Positions 22,320 to 24,738 of a DNA stretch of 24,738 nt are shown here, piece after piece. A model generated the notes under the pieces. That model made no database searches. It worked only from the letters and a program-made list of their open reading frames with translations, and was not told the DNA's origin. The position numbers and the translations under genes were made by a program. Positions within the stretch are counted from its first letter, which is position 1; each line of letters starts with the position of its first letter. This stretch comes from JAKGBX01 sp965366835 (lineage in GTDB: Bacteria > Pseudomonadota > Alphaproteobacteria > Rhodobacterales > Rhodobacteraceae), in the NCBI GenBank assembly GCA_965366835.1, contig CBDUGF010000046.1, positions 1 through 24,738 of the forward strand. The letters are read 5' to 3'.

Positions 22320-23522
22320 TTAGCGCGCCGTCGGCAGCGGGCGCAGCAGCAACCGGCCGTAGAGCAGCGCAAAGCCGCCATAGGCCGCGATCCAGGCCAG
22401 GCCGGAGAGGCCATAGAGCAAATTCGCCTGCATCGGCCAGGCCCCGGCGGCGAGGCGCAGCAGCATGGCGGCAAGCGCGCAGAGGTAAAGCGCGGTTGTG
22501 CCCGCGCCGGCCTGCAGCTCCTGCCCGGTATGGCCCAGGGTCGCGCGCGTCATCACCGCCAGCGTCATCAGCCCGATGGTGCCCGCCATCCAGACGTGCT
22601 GGGCGGCGGCAAATCCGAGCACCCCGGGGCGCAGCGCCTCAATCCCGACGAGGATCGCCCCGACCGGCAGAAGCGCGTAGCCGAGATGCAGCACCCAGAG
22701 CAGCGGCTCGCTCAACGAGCGCTCACCGGCCCAGCGCGACAGGCGGATGAGGTGCAGCATGCCCGCCAGCAGCAAGGCAAGCCCGGTGGCCATGCTCTGA
22801 GGCGCCGCGATCCACGCCGCCAGCGCCACCAGCAGCGCCAGCAGCGCGTATTTGTCGAATGTCTTCATCGGCGGCACCGGGAGCTTGCCCTCGCCGCGCC
22901 GCACCAGCCAGTTGCGGGTGAACGAGGGCACGATGCGCCCGCCGATCACCGCGATAAGCATCAGCCCGGCGCCGAGGCCGAGCCTGAGGCCATAGCCCTG
23001 CGCCGCGTAATCGCCGCGCGCCGCCTCGAAATGGAACACGCCATTGCCGAGGATCAGCACGCCGAGCAGGCCGAGCACCATCAGGTTGCGCCAGTTCTTG
23101 CCCGCTACGATTTCACGCGTCAGCACAGCGGCGAGCGCCACCAGCATCGAGAGATCGGCGGCCGCCGCCAACCAGACCGGCAAGACCGAGGAGACCGCCA
23201 CGGCCAGCCGGCCGATGAGCCAGAGCGCGAAGAGGCCACCCAGCGGCCAGCCGACGATGGGCAGGCGCCCGGTCCAGTTCGGCACCGAGGTGAGCAGGAA
23301 CCCGGCAACCACGGCCGAGAGATAGCCATAGAGGAATTCATGGGCATGCCAGGACACCGGATCGAACCTTGTGGGCAGCGCGATATGGCCCGAGAGCATC
23401 GGTATCCAGAGCGCCATGGCCAGCGCCGCCCAGATCCCGGCGCCGAGGAAGAAGGGGCGGAAACCGTAGGTCAGCAAGGCCGGCCCGCTCCAGGCACGCA
23501 TTTGTTCGGCGGTGGTGCTCAT
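22320..23522 (-). CDS. nnrS: NnrS family membrane protein
   Basis: A 400-residue integral membrane protein with about twelve hydrophobic segments. It opens with the family's typical block (LLTYGFRPFFLGAGIWAALAM), then WHAHEFLYGYLSAVVAGFLLTSVPNW and GGRIVPSFTRNW, and late QHVWMAGTIGLMTLAVMTRATLGHTG, which includes conserved His residues. NnrS is a haem- and copper-containing inner-membrane protein that protects against nitric oxide and is often controlled by an NO-responsive FNR/NnrR regulator. The ATG (23520-23522) overlaps the stop of the preceding cyclo-ligase gene in an ATGA. It is the third gene of a tight operon with RIC/hemerythrin, which supports the NO-stress assignment. Confidence 0.95.
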   Translation of the reverse strand: MSTTAEQMRAWSGPALLTYGFRPFFLGAGIWAALAMALWIPMLSGHIALPTRFDPVSWHAHEFLYGYLSAVVAGFLLTSVPNWTGRLPIVGWPLGGLFALWLIGRLAVAVSSVLPVWLAAAADLSMLVALAAVLTREIVAGKNWRNLMVLGLLGVLILGNGVFHFEAARGDYAAQGYGLRLGLGAGLMLIAVIGGRIVPSFTRNWLVRRGEGKLPVPPMKTFDKYALLALLVALAAWIAAPQSMATGLALLLAGMLHLIRLSRWAGERSLSEPLLWVLHLGYALLPVGAILVGIEALRPGVLGFAAAQHVWMAGTIGLMTLAVMTRATLGHTGQELQAGAGTTALYLCALAAMLLRLAAGAWPMQANLLYGLSGLAWIAAYGGFALLYGRLLLRPLPTAR

Positions 23523-24223
23523 GGGGTTGTCCTTTTGGTCTGAATACCGGCCTCGGTGAGGATGATGTCGAGGGGGATATCGTGCGGCTGGGGATAGATC
23601 GTGGCCAGCTTTGCAGCTTGAAAGCCGATGCCGATGGTCTTGGGGCGCGGGGAAAGGGCGGCGAGGGTGCGATCGAAATAGCCGCCGCCATAGCCGAGCC
23701 GATAGCCCGCATTGTCCCAGCCCATCAGCGGCGCCAGCGCGATGTCGGGGGTAAGCGCATCGGCATCGGGCGGGGGAACCGGGATGTTCCAGTCGCCACG
23801 CACCATCTTCGTCTCCGGGGTCCAGCGGCGAAACACCAGCGGCGCGGATTTGGTTTCGACAATCGGCAGGGCGATTGTCACGCCGGCGCCGTGCAGGTCG
23901 TGCATCAAGGGGCGCAGGTCGGGCTCGCCCTTGATCGGCCAGTAAGCGGAAAGGATCTGGTCTCTGGCGCCGTTGAAGCGGGTATTGAGGAGGTCGCGCA
24001 AATGATCGGCGATGGCTTCGCCCGCGGCGGCGCGTTGATCGACGCTCAGTGCCTGGCGCGCGGCGCGTAGGCGGGTGCGTTCGCCACGGCGCCAACGGGC
24101 CACGTCGCGGGCCTGTGCCGGATCGGTGCCGAGCGGGTCGAAATAGTCGGGCGCGATCTCACCCGCCATGCAGGGCGGCGAGGCAAAGCGGCCAGCGGAT
24201 TGATCGAGGTCGTCGCCACTCAT
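23519..24223 (-). CDS. 5-formyltetrahydrofolate cyclo-ligase family protein with N-terminal extension
   Basis: A 234-residue protein. Residues about 40-230 match the 5-FCL (YgfA/MTHFS) family: a basic ATP-binding segment WRRGERTRLRAARQ, YWPIKGEPDLRPLM, and the diagnostic GYRLGYGGGYFDRTL. The enzyme converts 5-formyl-THF to 5,10-methenyl-THF with ATP. The first 35 or so residues form an extension containing ASPPC and EIAPDYFDPLG, absent from housekeeping enzymes such as E. coli YgfA (about 180 residues). The gene lies between RIC/hemerythrin (2-base gap) and nnrS (4-base overlap), so it may be a specialised paralogue tied to the NO response and not the general folate enzyme. ATG 24221-24223 is the first Met of the open frame. 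Confidence 0.85.
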   Translation of the reverse strand: MSGDDLDQSAGRFASPPCMAGEIAPDYFDPLGTDPAQARDVARWRRGERTRLRAARQALSVDQRAAAGEAIADHLRDLLNTRFNGARDQILSAYWPIKGEPDLRPLMHDLHGAGVTIALPIVETKSAPLVFRRWTPETKMVRGDWNIPVPPPDADALTPDIALAPLMGWDNAGYRLGYGGGYFDRTLAALSPRPKTIGIGFQAAKLATIYPQPHDIPLDIILTEAGIQTKRTTP

Positions 24224-24225
24224 GG

Positions 24226-24732
24226 TCAGGCTCCTGCGGCTGCACCGGGTTCGAATTGCGGGAACAGCACATCGTTTTCCAGCCGCATATGTTCGGCAAG
24301 ATCGCTGAGGAACTCCTCGAGCCCGGCATAGAGCGCGCTCCAGCTGCCGCAGGCGTTCTCCGGCAAGGTCGGGCCTTTGGTGAGGCGGCGGATCGCGGCG
24401 ATGTCGCGGTCGTGATTGTCGTGGTCGGCGCGCATCACCGCGATCGGGTTTTCCAGCCCCGGCATGCCGCCCTTGCGGATCGCGGGAAACAGGATCAACT
24501 CTTCTTTCTTCATATGCACCTCCATCTCGCCGATCATCCGGCGCACAATGTCAGCCAGCCCGGCGGGCACGTTGTCATCGCCGGAATGAACCGTCTCGAT
24601 CCGCTCGGCGAGTTTTGCCAGCTGCGGCAGCTGCGCGCGGTGGCGTTGATGATAGCGGGTTTCGATATAGCGGGTCAGCTCTGCGGCATCGTTAATCGGG
24701 GCGGGGTCGAGGGTCGAGGCGGCGTCGGTCAT
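24226..24732 (-). CDS. Hemerythrin-domain protein, RIC/YtfE/DnrN-like (iron-sulfur repair)
   Basis: A 168-residue helical protein with a hemerythrin-like di-iron site: IETRYHQRHRAQLPQL (residues about 23-38), His49, EVHMKKEELILFP (His73, Glu77), ADHDNHDRDI (about 106-115) and EHMRLENDVLFP (about 145-156). The spacing and the opening 'YIxxxYHxxHRxxLPxL' pattern fit the RIC family, which repairs iron-sulfur clusters after nitric-oxide or oxidative damage. The N-terminal ScdA_N domain of full-length YtfE (about 220 residues) is missing, so this is a short form. The start ATG is 24730-24732; only 6 bases upstream are in the window, so its promoter and any FNR/NnrR box cannot be seen. It is the first visible gene of the NO operon. 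Confidence 0.88.
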   Translation of the reverse strand: MTDAASTLDPAPINDAAELTRYIETRYHQRHRAQLPQLAKLAERIETVHSGDDNVPAGLADIVRRMIGEMEVHMKKEELILFPAIRKGGMPGLENPIAVMRADHDNHDRDIAAIRRLTKGPTLPENACGSWSALYAGLEEFLSDLAEHMRLENDVLFPQFEPGAAAGA

Positions 24733-24738
24733 GGCTGT

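Noticed and set aside
22068..23543. A 491-codon plus-strand frame antisense to nnrS
   Set aside because: Gln/Arg/His-rich low-complexity translation; a shadow of the NnrS reading frame.
1..24738. CRISPR array, prophage genes or a complete insertion sequence
   Set aside because: No regularly spaced direct repeats, no phage structural or integrase genes and no intact transposase with terminal repeats were seen on either strand.

Overview
The window is high-G+C DNA with short intergenic gaps and many 4-bp ATGA gene overlaps. Gene content (an MbfA-type iron exporter, an NnrS/RIC nitric-oxide module, dipeptide-type ABC transport with M81 and M20 hydrolases, an IclR regulator) fits an alphaproteobacterium, most likely Rhodobacteraceae (Roseobacter-like). 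The taxonomy is inferred from gene content only.

Layout. (1) 1-579: the 3' end of a tRNA-Arg(CCT), then a non-coding stretch with a decayed IS3-family transposase fragment. (2) 579-2540, minus strand: a ferritin-like/VIT fusion (MbfA) and a calcineurin-like Ser/Thr phosphatase. (3) 2702-6110: a small exopolysaccharide locus, with a Wza-type outer-membrane export lipoprotein on minus, and divergently an NAD-dependent epimerase, a short sugar-phosphate transferase and a secreted protein of unknown function. (4) 6111-8407: an accessory-looking island, visibly less G+C-rich, with an ankyrin-repeat/kelch-repeat fusion gene and, on the other strand, a probable frameshifted gene relic. (5) 8408-22231: the main system. 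A minus-strand operon runs from an M81 (MlrC-like) hydrolase through a complete dipeptide-type ABC transporter (binding protein, two permeases, double-domain ATPase) to an M20D amidohydrolase and a CPG2-like M20 peptidase. Divergently lie an IclR regulator and a penicillin-acylase-family Ntn hydrolase, and convergent to the latter is a third M20 (ArgE/DapE-type) deacylase. (6) 22320-24732, minus: a tight NO-stress module of RIC/hemerythrin protein, 5-formyl-THF cyclo-ligase homologue and NnrS.

How the parts work together. Region 5 encodes import of a peptide-like compound and five different hydrolases for amide bonds (M81, M20D, M20 CPG2-like, M20 ArgE/DapE-like, Ntn acylase). An AT-rich intergenic region at 17593-17753 carries a 19-bp palindrome that looks like an IclR operator controlling both arms. 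The substrate is unknown; an N-acylated, cyclic or otherwise modified peptide is an attractive inference. No CRISPR array, prophage or complete insertion sequence was seen.
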